Assembly: GCA_946478935.1 (NCBI GenBank)
Contig: CAMLEL010000099.1
Span: 1-7,901 of the forward strand
Source of the DNA: an uncultured Armatimonadota bacterium
Lineage (GTDB): Bacteria; Armatimonadota; Fimbriimonadia; Fimbriimonadales; Fimbriimonadaceae
Length of the DNA: 7,901 bases
Direction of reading: 5' to 3'
The first letter of the stretch is position 1; every line of letters begins with the position of its first letter. Below the pieces are notes generated by a model. It was not told where the DNA came from. It did not search any database and worked only from the letters and a program-made list of their open reading frames with translations. The translations under genes were made by a program, and so were the position numbers. Of the stretch, positions 1-6,921 are shown one piece after another.

Positions 1-143
1 TCATCTTCGTGGGAATGCCAGACAAAGTCTCCAAGAAAACGTACAAGCTTGACGTGTTGCCCGTTTAATTCGCCAGCAATCTTTGGCGACCATGCCTCAG
101 CGAACGATTCAAACTTCTCACCGACGTTTACTTTGGTCATCAT
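1..143 (-). CDS. Cupin-domain protein, 5' part (runs off left edge)
   Basis: The first 47 codons of a gene that continues past the left edge. The translation begins MMTKVNVGEKFESFAEAWSP and reaches FVWHSHED at the edge. The W-H-S-H-E-D segment (residues 42-47) is the first half of cupin motif 1 (HxH, usually followed by a Glu), which holds a metal ion in small cupin beta-barrels. The preceding part (residues about 20-38) resembles the usual lead-in strand of stand-alone cupins of about 110-120 residues. The start is one base after the TGA of the nitrilase gene; two ATGs are adjacent (143-141 and 140-138) and either could be used. No clear ribosome binding site precedes it, so translational coupling to the upstream gene is likely. 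The enzymatic role cannot be told: such single-domain cupins include isomerases, dioxygenases and proteins of unknown function. The fold assignment is fairly secure, the function is not. Confidence 0.8.
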   Translation of the reverse strand, partial: MMTKVNVGEKFESFAEAWSPKIAGELNGQHVKLVRFLGDFVWHSHED

Positions 144-144
144 G

Positions 145-1008
145 TCAAAAGTCCAATTCGCCGACAATCCGTCGGATGTCGGACCAAGCTGTCTGCATAT
201 CCGAAATGAGGGGTGTCTGCGCTCGAGCCACGGTCACCAGATCCAGATCGATGTCGCAGACGAGAATGTGCTCATCCAAAACGGGAGCTTGGGCAATCTT
301 TCTTCCGAATGGGTCGACGACAAGACTACCGCCAACAAATCCCTTGCCCCCTTCAAACCCGCAGAGTTGGCAGTTGACGCAATAGATGCCGTGCTCCTCA
401 GCCACCGCAGTCAGCAAGCGCTCGTATCGGTCGAGATTCCCCACGGTCTGGCCAGAGAATCCTCGTCCAGGAGAGGCGCTGGGAATGATGGCCATCTGGG
501 CGCCTGCCGCCGCGCAAAGAGCAGGCAAAATGGAATGCCAGACGTCTTCGCAAATCATTAGCGCGAGCTTTCCGAAACGCGTCTCGAACACGCCTAGCTC
601 TCGTCCCCGCGAAACAAACCGCTCTTCATCGAAGACGCCGTAAGTCGGAAGGAAAAACTTGCGATAAACATGCGCCAGTCGCGAGCCGTTCTCGCCCACT
701 TCGATATAGGCTGCCGAATTGTAGAGGTTGCCGTCGGCCGCTTGGTAGAACCCCAATGCAATGTCGATGGGACGCTGGACCTTGCCAACCAATCGTCGAC
801 TGACCTCTCCCAACAACTGATCGTTGGTGAGAGATGCGTCCAACACCCCGCCTTCGAGGAAATAGCCACTTGTTGACGTCTCGGGAAAGACAACCAGATC
901 GACTTCCTCGGATTGGCACTGCAACGTGATTTCAGCGATGCGATCTAAATTGAGAGGCACGGCCGCTTTTCGCGGTGCAAATTGGGCGCAAGCGACCTTG
1001 AAGGCCAT
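145..1008 (-). CDS. Carbon-nitrogen hydrolase (nitrilase superfamily), NadE glutaminase-like
   Basis: A 287-residue amidohydrolase of the nitrilase superfamily, which cleaves amide or nitrile C-N bonds through a Glu-Lys-Cys triad. All three are visible: E43 in VFPETSTSGYF, K117 in VYRKFFLPTYGVFDE, and C153 in LMICEDVWH. The length matches a single-domain member. The YRK..LP.YGVFDE and ICEDVW sequences resemble the glutaminase domain of glutamine-dependent NAD synthetase, but no synthetase domain is attached, so the substrate may be glutamine, another amide, or unknown. I chose the ATG at 1008 because the family begins with a strand like KVACAQF; the longer frame up to 1086 would add 26 unrelated residues and overlap the helicase gene. 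The start lies 14 bases after the helicase stop with no strong ribosome binding site (only a distant AGG). The cupin gene follows one base after its TGA, so it sits third in an apparent four-gene operon. Family assignment is firm; specificity is open. Confidence 0.9.
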   Translation of the reverse strand: MAFKVACAQFAPRKAAVPLNLDRIAEITLQCQSEEVDLVVFPETSTSGYFLEGGVLDASLTNDQLLGEVSRRLVGKVQRPIDIALGFYQAADGNLYNSAAYIEVGENGSRLAHVYRKFFLPTYGVFDEERFVSRGRELGVFETRFGKLALMICEDVWHSILPALCAAAGAQMAIIPSASPGRGFSGQTVGNLDRYERLLTAVAEEHGIYCVNCQLCGFEGGKGFVGGSLVVDPFGRKIAQAPVLDEHILVCDIDLDLVTVARAQTPLISDMQTAWSDIRRIVGELDF

Positions 1009-1022
1009 GAAAGGGAGCGTAC

Positions 1023-3335
1023 CTAATCGGACTCGGGCTTCCCAGGGGTCCGAATCGTCAGACCCAACGGTGGGGTTGAACCCCAATTCATATGGCGACC
1101 CACGATCGCGGCAATCGATCCATAGTTTCTAGCCTTTGGGTGCGCGACGATGCACAACCGCTGACGAGCACGGGTCATCGCCACGTAAAGAACGCGCATC
1201 TCCTCAGCCACATCTCGGTCCTTCCGAAGGTTGGTCAGCCATTTGTGATACAGGGATTCTTCGCGGCCGAATTTCGTGGCAACCAGGCCCAGCTTGCCGT
1301 CCACTTCGACCGGACCGCTCCGACCGCTCAATTGACGATGAACGTCCGGCAGCACGACCGTTTCGAACTCAAGACCCTTGGCGCTATGGATTGTCATAAT
1401 CGTCAAAGTGTCGGCGTCTTCGTCGTCGGAGGGCGCATCGCCTTCCTTATGAGCCAACCGTTGGATGTCCCTTATCTGGTTCGCGAACTCTGCAGGACCG
1501 AGTTCAGGTTCCTTGACCGCCAAGGTGAGCAACTTGCGAACGTTCGCCAAGGTGCGCTCGGCCCCCGGACTTGCGGCCAGCTCAGCCATGTAATCCGACT
1601 TCGCAATTATCGCCGAGAGCACTTCCCACGCGCTTAGCCGGTCTGCAGTCTTCGAGAGCGGCAGAAACCAGGCTTTGAACTTTGCCAACTGGCGGGCATC
1701 TTCCGGACTGATCGAGAGCTCCTTGTCGAGCGACTCGATCACGGGCTTCTCCAAAGCCAACCGCGCCACCGTGTCGACCGAGACACCGCCCAGCGGGCTC
1801 CTCAGCGCAGCAATCAGGGCGAAGTCATCGTACGGGTTCGCAAGAGCCTGAAGGATGTTGGCGAGATCCCGAATTTCGAGGCGAACGTAAAACTTGTCGG
1901 TTCCGCCCACGATCCGGCTGCGCACACCCAGTCTTTCGAGTCGTTGAAGAAGATCGAGCGCGAACTTTCTCGAGCGGACCAACACGGCGATGTCGCGCAT
2001 GGGCCTCCCTGACTCGGCCTGCATCTCGGTAATCCAACGCGCGACTTGGCTGATGTCCCGATCGACAAGCTCCCAAACTTCCACTCCGGGATAGCTTGGC
2101 AGTTCCACCACTTCAGGATCGAACTCGGGCAGCTCGCCCATTGGCTGGTAATCACCCTCCCAAACAATTTCAAAAAAATCGTCGACAAATTTCAGAATGC
2201 CAGGCTCGGATCGCCAATTTTTCGTAAGGCGAAGCGTTTGAAGTTCCTGCTCGCGGTCGCGGAAAATTTGGACGTCGGCGAGTCGAAAGCCATAGATGGA
2301 CTGCTTGATATCGCCAACGATCATCGCGCGCTCAGTTGACAGAGCGTCGATGAGGATGTGCTGAACGGGATTGACATCCTGAGCTTCGTCAACCATGACG
2401 GCCGAGTACTGCTCTCGCAAACGGTCCCTCGTGACAGCAGACTCTTGAAGCACCTGAACGGCCTTGGATTCAAGCAGGGCATAGTCGAACCGCTGGCGAC
2501 GCCCCATCTCGAACTCCAGGTGACCCCAGGCGTGAGCCGATAGCTGGAGGAGGCCGGCGGTATGGGCCATCGATTCCTCTTCCGCCTCTTCTGAGCCGAT
2601 GCCCCGGAGGAACTGGGGGGCCTTCAATCCATGGCTCTTGAATGACTTTGCGAGCCGGTCTGCCAATTTTGGTTCTGTTACAAACCGGGCGCCCTCCACA
2701 ACTTGCTCCGGCAAGGATCCAATCAGGTGACTGTGCAAAGACTCACGCACTCCAGAAACCGTCGCCATTTCTTGCAGATCGGCCAGCTTCGTATGTGTGC
2801 CTCTGAGGCCACTTAGCACTTTTGCCACGGCATTCTCGATCCGCGAGTAGGGAGAGCTCCCACCGTATTCCCGCTGACCCGCCAAGTACCGGATGAGCGT
2901 TTCGGCGTCGGGGTGCTCCTTTGGAACACTGGCGAGCGCGGATGCGATGGCTTGCCCTTCCAACCGAGCCCGCTCACCATCGTCCATGATTTCAAAGTCC
3001 GGGTCGATGCCTGCCGCCAGACTGTTTTCACGAAGAAGTCGCTCACAAAATGAGTGGATCGTCTGGATGGGTCCCGTTTCTGCAACTTGGGCCCGATCGT
3101 AAAACTCGAGACCTCGCAGACGTTCCACAATCCGCCGCTTCATTTCCGCCGCTGCTTTCTTCGTGAAGGTGATGGTGAGGATCTGGTTGGGCTCAAAGCC
3201 AAGGTGTTCGATCATCCACAGGTAGCGCTCGACGAGCACGAACGTTTTCCCGGCGCCCGCCGATGCCGAGACAAGGAAGCGGTTTGCGTCGGACTCGATG
3301 ACCTGCCGCTGTTCTTCGGTCGGGACCCTAACCAT
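1023..3335 (-). CDS. AddA/UvrD-like superfamily 1 DNA helicase lacking a nuclease domain
   Basis: A 770-residue ATP-dependent DNA translocase/helicase. Visible motifs: Q-motif around PTEEQ (5-9), Walker A SAGAGKT (25-31), Ia TITFTKKAAAEM (54-65), Walker B DEAQD (316-320), III GDIKQSIYGFR (341-351), IV NWRS (373-376), V TIHSAKGLEF (648-657) and VI VAMTRARQR (718-726). The VRLEIRD...ALRSPLGG stretch (484-517) is typical of AddA/RecB/UvrD. Partnership with the AddB-like gene just upstream suggests the AddA role: 3'-5' translocation in end resection for recombination repair. Oddity: it ends about 45 residues after motif VI, whereas classical AddA proteins are about 1,100-1,250 residues with a RecB-type nuclease at the C-terminus. 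Nothing nuclease-like follows in the DNA, which codes for the nitrilase. The ATG at 3335 was chosen because it directly precedes the Q-motif and has GGGGG 8 bases upstream; the longer frame to 3551 would add 72 residues inside addB-like coding sequence. A stand-alone UvrD-like helicase is the alternative. Confidence 0.9.
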   Translation of the reverse strand: MVRVPTEEQRQVIESDANRFLVSASAGAGKTFVLVERYLWMIEHLGFEPNQILTITFTKKAAAEMKRRIVERLRGLEFYDRAQVAETGPIQTIHSFCERLLRENSLAAGIDPDFEIMDDGERARLEGQAIASALASVPKEHPDAETLIRYLAGQREYGGSSPYSRIENAVAKVLSGLRGTHTKLADLQEMATVSGVRESLHSHLIGSLPEQVVEGARFVTEPKLADRLAKSFKSHGLKAPQFLRGIGSEEAEEESMAHTAGLLQLSAHAWGHLEFEMGRRQRFDYALLESKAVQVLQESAVTRDRLREQYSAVMVDEAQDVNPVQHILIDALSTERAMIVGDIKQSIYGFRLADVQIFRDREQELQTLRLTKNWRSEPGILKFVDDFFEIVWEGDYQPMGELPEFDPEVVELPSYPGVEVWELVDRDISQVARWITEMQAESGRPMRDIAVLVRSRKFALDLLQRLERLGVRSRIVGGTDKFYVRLEIRDLANILQALANPYDDFALIAALRSPLGGVSVDTVARLALEKPVIESLDKELSISPEDARQLAKFKAWFLPLSKTADRLSAWEVLSAIIAKSDYMAELAASPGAERTLANVRKLLTLAVKEPELGPAEFANQIRDIQRLAHKEGDAPSDDEDADTLTIMTIHSAKGLEFETVVLPDVHRQLSGRSGPVEVDGKLGLVATKFGREESLYHKWLTNLRKDRDVAEEMRVLYVAMTRARQRLCIVAHPKARNYGSIAAIVGRHMNWGSTPPLGLTIRTPGKPESD

Positions 3336-6189
3336 CTTGATTGCCCCCGAAGTCATCGCCAAACTCTGGCGATTGCCGGCAAAGCTCCCCATAGTCGCAA
3401 AAGGCGCAGTGCTCGCCCGGAATAGGTCGAACATCGACCTCCTTGATGGCCTTGGATGCCCTTTCCAGCAAAGTCTTGACTGCTTCAAAGAACGCAGCCT
3501 TGGCAACGGTGGCCTCGTTCTCATTCGCCAAGTCCAGCACCTCCAAGCCATTGCCTACGTCCGAAAGGATCGGCGGCTCTTCAAGTCGCGGCAACAGAAG
3601 CAGCTTCCTTGACCCGCCCATCGATTCGACCTCGACCGCAAGAGCGGCTCCCTTCTCATAGGCCGCCATCAGGTGAGCGCCGTAATACAGCGCATCTCGG
3701 TCCTTCAACCCAAAGGGACTCTTCCGATCGCTGGCTGGAACGCTCGATTCGACCATATGCAAAACCTTGTAGGGACCCATGCGGGAAGCACCGGCAACGT
3801 GCCCTGAAACCTTACCGACTCGCGGAAGCTCATCCCGAAGCTCAGGAGACCCGAATGATAGGTCCGTTTGCAGACTCGAAGGGTCCTTAGTCCAAAGTTC
3901 TCGCGATCGAAATTCTCGCCGCATCCAGTCACGGATGAGCCGTTCGCCGCCCTGGCGCATCATCAAAATGTCAGCTTCCGACGTATGCGCCTCTATCTCT
4001 TGGATTTCAACCTCCATGAGGCTGCTCAACGCGCGGTAAGCCTCCTCCTCGGTGGCTTGAGCCAGGAGCTTGGAAGCCTGGGGTAGCTGGCGCAATTGGT
4101 ACCAGCGCAGCCGAGTGCCCCCCTGGTAGAGGCCCAGCCTCGACTGCGCAAAGTGACGAAACGGGCACTCCAGCGCGGTCCTCAATTCCCGAATCGTCAC
4201 GGAATCCGGAGACCTCGTGCGAATGACATCCCGGACTCCTTCGCTGATGTCTCCTGGAGGTTCGGTCCTGACTCGGGACCTTTCGATGGCCTCCCTTAGC
4301 TGTCGGTCATTCTCGGTTCGGCAAGCTTCCAAGGGCGGGGCCAACACCGCGCGCGGATATTCGAAGTGCGGCATCTCCCCCCCGAGCGCACGCTTGGCCT
4401 CCTCCAGATAGAACGCGGGAATGTTGTCTCGCTCACCGGTGGTTTCTGGGTAGCTGAACGTGAGACCCGAAGAGGGCACCGCGCAAAGCAGTGCGAAAGC
4501 GTCGCGCTCGCTGCGAGCCTCATCGAACGAATTCGAGATTGGAAATAGGAGCGCTCTGCGACCCGAAATCTCCTCGCGATCTCGGTCCGTGAGGATGGGA
4601 TTTTCGCTTCTCCGACGAGGAAAGACCCCTTCCAACATGCCGACGACGAACAGGTGGCCGACATCAGGAAAGCCGAAGACGGAATCCGAGATCACCATGC
4701 CGTTGTGGCCCGACGGCAGCACGTAGATATGGTTCTGAATGACGTCGACAGCCTCCGCGACGGCATCTTCCGAACTTAGCGCGACGTTCGAATGGAAGCT
4801 TGCCGTCGCGGCGAGCGCCCGCTCAAACGAATTCTTGGCCCGCAGATCGCGCTCCCCGCTCAACGCCTTGGAAACGGCCGGGATTGCTTCGATCAGTCTT
4901 GCAAACCGCTCGCACCAAACCGCCAACGTAGTCGGCGAACTTTGGAACTCATGTCGCCAAGCAAGAATCTGAGCGAACCAATCCAATGCCTCCTCTTTAC
5001 TTCGCGCCCAATCCATCAGTCTCTGCCAACCTTCCGGCCCCAATCGGAAAGCTTCGATCAGCTCCCGTTTGAATTCGTCGCGCAGCTCACCAGGAAACAA
5101 AAAATACGTCGAGTTGGTCAGCCACTGGAGGCTCCTGCCATCGGACCGACAGAGACTCTCGAGTAGCATCCGCAGGACACGCAGCAAGCCGTTCGTTTCG
5201 AGGGGAGCGCTTCGCGCCATTCGGATCGGCACACCGAATCGAAGAGCCACCGATTCGAACAAGGGCCCGTACTCTTCCAAATTCCGCGCAAACATGCCGA
5301 TCTGGTCAGGAGTCAGCCCGGACTCGATGGCCCGACGCATGGCCCACTCAACCTCCGCCAGCGGGTCCGCCGCGCGAAACCGATCGACCTTTAGCACGGA
5401 ATCCCCGGCGATCGTGCCGGCAAACAGCGACTTGACGAACGGATCGCTGTGCCCCTTCACGGTGGCCGGGACGCCGAGCAGGGATTCTGCCGTGTGGGTG
5501 TTGTGAAAGAGCCCGTCAGTCTCAGCCAGGGACTGGGCAACCACAGTGAGATCTGCCCCCAATTGCACCGCCCACTGGATCCATCGCACATGCTTCGGCG
5601 TAAGAGCGCCATCGAGAAACAGAATGCACCGCGGAAAGGACACGTCGGTCGCCTCCGTGACCTGCAACCTCCGCTCGATTGGGCTGTTGGGAAGCTCAAA
5701 CCCTAACTCCGAAAGGCGATCCTCGACCGGGGTCCAAAGCTGGGACAGAGACCTGAGCTTGGTCGCCAAAAACTCCGGACATTCCCTCGCCAGGTTGGCA
5801 AGCGACTCTGGGTCGAATCCCCAGTCGGCAAGTTCCTTGATGGTATCCGCCAGCCTGCGATGCAGCCCCGCAAATCGCCGGGAGCCGTAAAAGGGTGAGT
5901 CGGGCTCGGCCAGGAGACAGGCCTCTCGAACGGCTCCCAACACGTGGCCAGTTCCCGCCATTGGCTTGGGCTCGGCTCCCGCCAAGCGGGCAAATCGGGC
6001 AGCCATTCGACCGAACTCTAGCAGCTCCACTTCCGCCTCACTGGGCACGCCAAACCGAAGTGCGGCCAGGTGCCGATTGTCCAACGCCGCCACCAAGCCA
6101 TCTCCGCGGGCGCAGAACTCGGCTAGGATCGCGGCGTCGTTCCTGGGTCCGGGAACGGTTTTCAAGAATTGGAGTCGACCCTTAGCCAA
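3328..6189 (-). CDS. AddB/RecC-like subunit with Fe-S PD-(D/E)XK nuclease fold, catalytic residues apparently lost
   Basis: A 953-residue protein of the AddB/RecC type, partner of the AddA-like helicase whose gene overlaps its 3' end by 8 bases. Diagnostic stretches are VVGMLEGVFPRR with a following LTDRDRE (515-539), typical of AddB, and a C-terminal nuclease fold framed by four cysteines: C675 in ECPFRHF, then C928, C931 and C937 in HCAFCDYGELCR. The single Cys plus CxxC-x5-C is the iron-sulfur staple known from AddB. The N-terminus (GPRNDAAIL, 14-22) has no Walker A, so it is not an ATPase, as in RecC. In the nuclease core the expected G-x-x-D reads GHVA (796-799), the expected D-Y-K reads M-V-E (812-814), and the Q of the QxxxxY-like motif reads H839, with Y844 kept; the active site therefore looks dead. 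It starts with TTG at 6189: the frame has no ATG or GTG before its upstream stop at 6205-6207, and AAAGAG lies only 2 bases upstream. It is first gene of the operon. Confidence 0.85.
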   Translation of the reverse strand: MAKGRLQFLKTVPGPRNDAAILAEFCARGDGLVAALDNRHLAALRFGVPSEAEVELLEFGRMAARFARLAGAEPKPMAGTGHVLGAVREACLLAEPDSPFYGSRRFAGLHRRLADTIKELADWGFDPESLANLARECPEFLATKLRSLSQLWTPVEDRLSELGFELPNSPIERRLQVTEATDVSFPRCILFLDGALTPKHVRWIQWAVQLGADLTVVAQSLAETDGLFHNTHTAESLLGVPATVKGHSDPFVKSLFAGTIAGDSVLKVDRFRAADPLAEVEWAMRRAIESGLTPDQIGMFARNLEEYGPLFESVALRFGVPIRMARSAPLETNGLLRVLRMLLESLCRSDGRSLQWLTNSTYFLFPGELRDEFKRELIEAFRLGPEGWQRLMDWARSKEEALDWFAQILAWRHEFQSSPTTLAVWCERFARLIEAIPAVSKALSGERDLRAKNSFERALAATASFHSNVALSSEDAVAEAVDVIQNHIYVLPSGHNGMVISDSVFGFPDVGHLFVVGMLEGVFPRRRSENPILTDRDREEISGRRALLFPISNSFDEARSERDAFALLCAVPSSGLTFSYPETTGERDNIPAFYLEEAKRALGGEMPHFEYPRAVLAPPLEACRTENDRQLREAIERSRVRTEPPGDISEGVRDVIRTRSPDSVTIRELRTALECPFRHFAQSRLGLYQGGTRLRWYQLRQLPQASKLLAQATEEEAYRALSSLMEVEIQEIEAHTSEADILMMRQGGERLIRDWMRREFRSRELWTKDPSSLQTDLSFGSPELRDELPRVGKVSGHVAGASRMGPYKVLHMVESSVPASDRKSPFGLKDRDALYYGAHLMAAYEKGAALAVEVESMGGSRKLLLLPRLEEPPILSDVGNGLEVLDLANENEATVAKAAFFEAVKTLLERASKAIKEVDVRPIPGEHCAFCDYGELCRQSPEFGDDFGGNQDG
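3344..3348 (-). promoter_or_regulatory. Ribosome binding site deciding the helicase start
   Basis: On the minus strand GGGGG stands 8 bases before the ATG at 3335-3333 and can pair with the 16S anti-Shine-Dalgarno CCUCC with one G-U wobble. It lies within the last codons of the AddB-like gene. The next in-frame ATG upstream (3356) has no such sequence, so this site favours the shorter 770-residue product and coupled translation of the two subunits. Confidence 0.5.
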
Positions 6190-6206
6190 AGCTCTTTGAG
6201 TGTATC
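6190..6206. promoter_or_regulatory. 17-base divergent gene junction
   Basis: Only 17 bases separate the TTG of the AddB-like gene (minus) and the ATG of the membrane protein gene (plus). Any promoters must lie partly inside the opposite coding sequence. A weak candidate for the minus-strand operon is TTGCTC (6226-6221) with TACACT (6204-6199) at a 16-base spacer, which would start transcription only a few bases from the TTG. I see no convincing plus-strand promoter or ribosome binding site. Low certainty. Confidence 0.25.
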
Positions 6207-6806
6207 ATGCCTCAGGTGTCGAGCAAGGTTTGGACGAGCCGCCGCAAATGGATGGGGAACTTGCTTCCGGCCCTTTTCTTTTTGCCGCCCGCGACCCTCG
6301 GCATCCTGTGGATGCACCGTCATTGGGCCATCTTCGGGGCCGGACTCTGGTACGTCGTTGCCGGAGTAGTCGCCGGCTGGATCGGGCTCAACTTGTTCGG
6401 GCTGTTCGGCAATGCATTCATGCGCCGTGAATTGAAACGCGAATTGACCGCCAAAGGAATCGATTTTTCCGATCCGCACTTCTTCGTCGGCTTCGCCAGA
6501 CCCCGCTTCTTCAGCGTCCTGGATGCCCATGAAGATCTGGGCTTTCTCTTCTTGCGCGAGCAGGAGCTTGAATTTGTGGGGGAAGTCCACCGCCTGAGCC
6601 TTCCTCGAGCGCAAGTGAGGAGTATCCGGTTCCGCCCGAACGTTCACACCTGGGTGGGACTGGGACGCTGGATCAGTGTGGAAGGCGAGGTGAAAGAAGC
6701 CCGTGTTCGGTTGAACATCGAGCCGCGTGAGCGCAACTACTTGCTGCTGAATCTATTGGATGGAAAGCGCGTCAAGCGTGCGCTGGAATCTTGGCGGCAG
6801 AGCTGA
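6207..6806 (+). CDS. Predicted two-helix inner-membrane protein with soluble C-terminal domain, unknown function
   Basis: A 199-residue protein I do not recognise. The N-terminus is basic (SSKVWTSRRKW, 5-15), followed by two hydrophobic segments at about 17-36 and 41-70 separated by the short HRH turn. By the positive-inside rule both the N-terminus and the long C-terminal part (about 72-199) should be cytoplasmic. The C-terminal part begins with a charged helix (RRELKRELTAKG) and continues as alternating short strands (LGFLFLREQELEFVGEVHRL, then VRSIRF and GRWISVEGEV) ending in a helix (GKRVKRALESW). This layout recalls small membrane-anchored PH-like domains, but that is inference from pattern only. 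The ATG at 6207 gives the basic leader; an ATG at 6252 would remove it, and neither has a clear ribosome binding site. It is divergent from the AddB-like gene and 115 bases upstream of the RHS-type gene, with no evident functional link to either. The reverse-strand frame here is low-complexity and rejected. Confidence 0.75.
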   Translation: MPQVSSKVWTSRRKWMGNLLPALFFLPPATLGILWMHRHWAIFGAGLWYVVAGVVAGWIGLNLFGLFGNAFMRRELKRELTAKGIDFSDPHFFVGFARPRFFSVLDAHEDLGFLFLREQELEFVGEVHRLSLPRAQVRSIRFRPNVHTWVGLGRWISVEGEVKEARVRLNIEPRERNYLLLNLLDGKRVKRALESWRQS

Positions 6807-6830
6807 AGCGGTTATGTAAGTCTCGGTACC

Positions 6831-6855
6831 CAAGAAATTTTCAATTACTTTCTTG
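6831..6855. repeat. 7-bp perfect inverted repeat
   Basis: CAAGAAA at 6831-6837 pairs perfectly with TTTCTTG at 6849-6855 across an 11-base spacer. The stem has only two G-C pairs and no following run of T, so it is a poor terminator; it could be a protein-binding site or chance in an AT-rich gap. Confidence 0.35.
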
Positions 6856-6861
6856 AATGGG

Positions 6862-6887
6862 TTGACGGAACAAATTGTTTCTGTCAA
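6862..6887. repeat. 26-base imperfect palindrome / RNA hairpin upstream of the RHS-type gene
   Basis: TTGACGGAA (6862-6870) pairs with TTCTGTCAA (6879-6887) with eight Watson-Crick pairs and one G-U, leaving an 8-base loop. The central AACAA-A-TTGTT (6869-6879) is itself a perfect odd palindrome. It ends 35 bases before the ATG at 6922 and overlaps the -35-like TTGACG. This placement would suit an operator or a 5' untranslated hairpin. It is not followed by a T-run, so intrinsic termination is unlikely. Confidence 0.45.
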
Positions 6888-6921
6888 AGTAGTGAAACTG
6901 CTATTGATCGCCGGTATTTCC

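Larger units (their letters stand above)
6807..6921 (+). promoter_or_regulatory. Intergenic leader of the RHS-type gene
   Basis: A 115-base gap, visibly richer in A and T than the flanking genes, as expected for a promoter region. It contains two inverted repeats, listed separately. TTGACG at 6862-6867 matches a -35 box in five of six positions, but no good -10 sequence lies 16-18 bases downstream, so a housekeeping promoter is not established. There is no U-tract terminator after the membrane protein gene, so read-through into the RHS-type gene is possible. Confidence 0.4.

Noticed and set aside
1009..1086. N-terminal extension of the nitrilase to an ATG at 1086
   Set aside because: It adds 26 residues unlike the family and overlaps the end of the helicase gene; the family begins at the ATG at 1008.
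1023..1100. Frameshift that cut off a nuclease domain from the helicase
   Set aside because: The sequence downstream of the stop in all frames is the nitrilase gene; no RecB-type nuclease motif is left in any frame.
1092..1637. Plus-strand frames opposite the helicase and AddB-like genes
   Set aside because: They have no motifs or start signals and lie opposite genes with complete, ordered motif sets.
3336..3551. N-terminal extension of the helicase to 3551
   Set aside because: The added 72 residues are Arg/Trp-rich shadow of the AddB-like coding sequence, and a better ribosome binding site precedes 3335.
6162..6647. Reverse-strand frame of 161 codons opposite the membrane protein gene
   Set aside because: Low-complexity acidic composition with no motif; it would overlap the start of the AddB-like gene, and the opposite strand has a coherent membrane protein.
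6831..6855. Intrinsic terminator for the membrane protein gene
   Set aside because: The stem is AT-rich and no T-run follows, so it does not meet the usual pattern.
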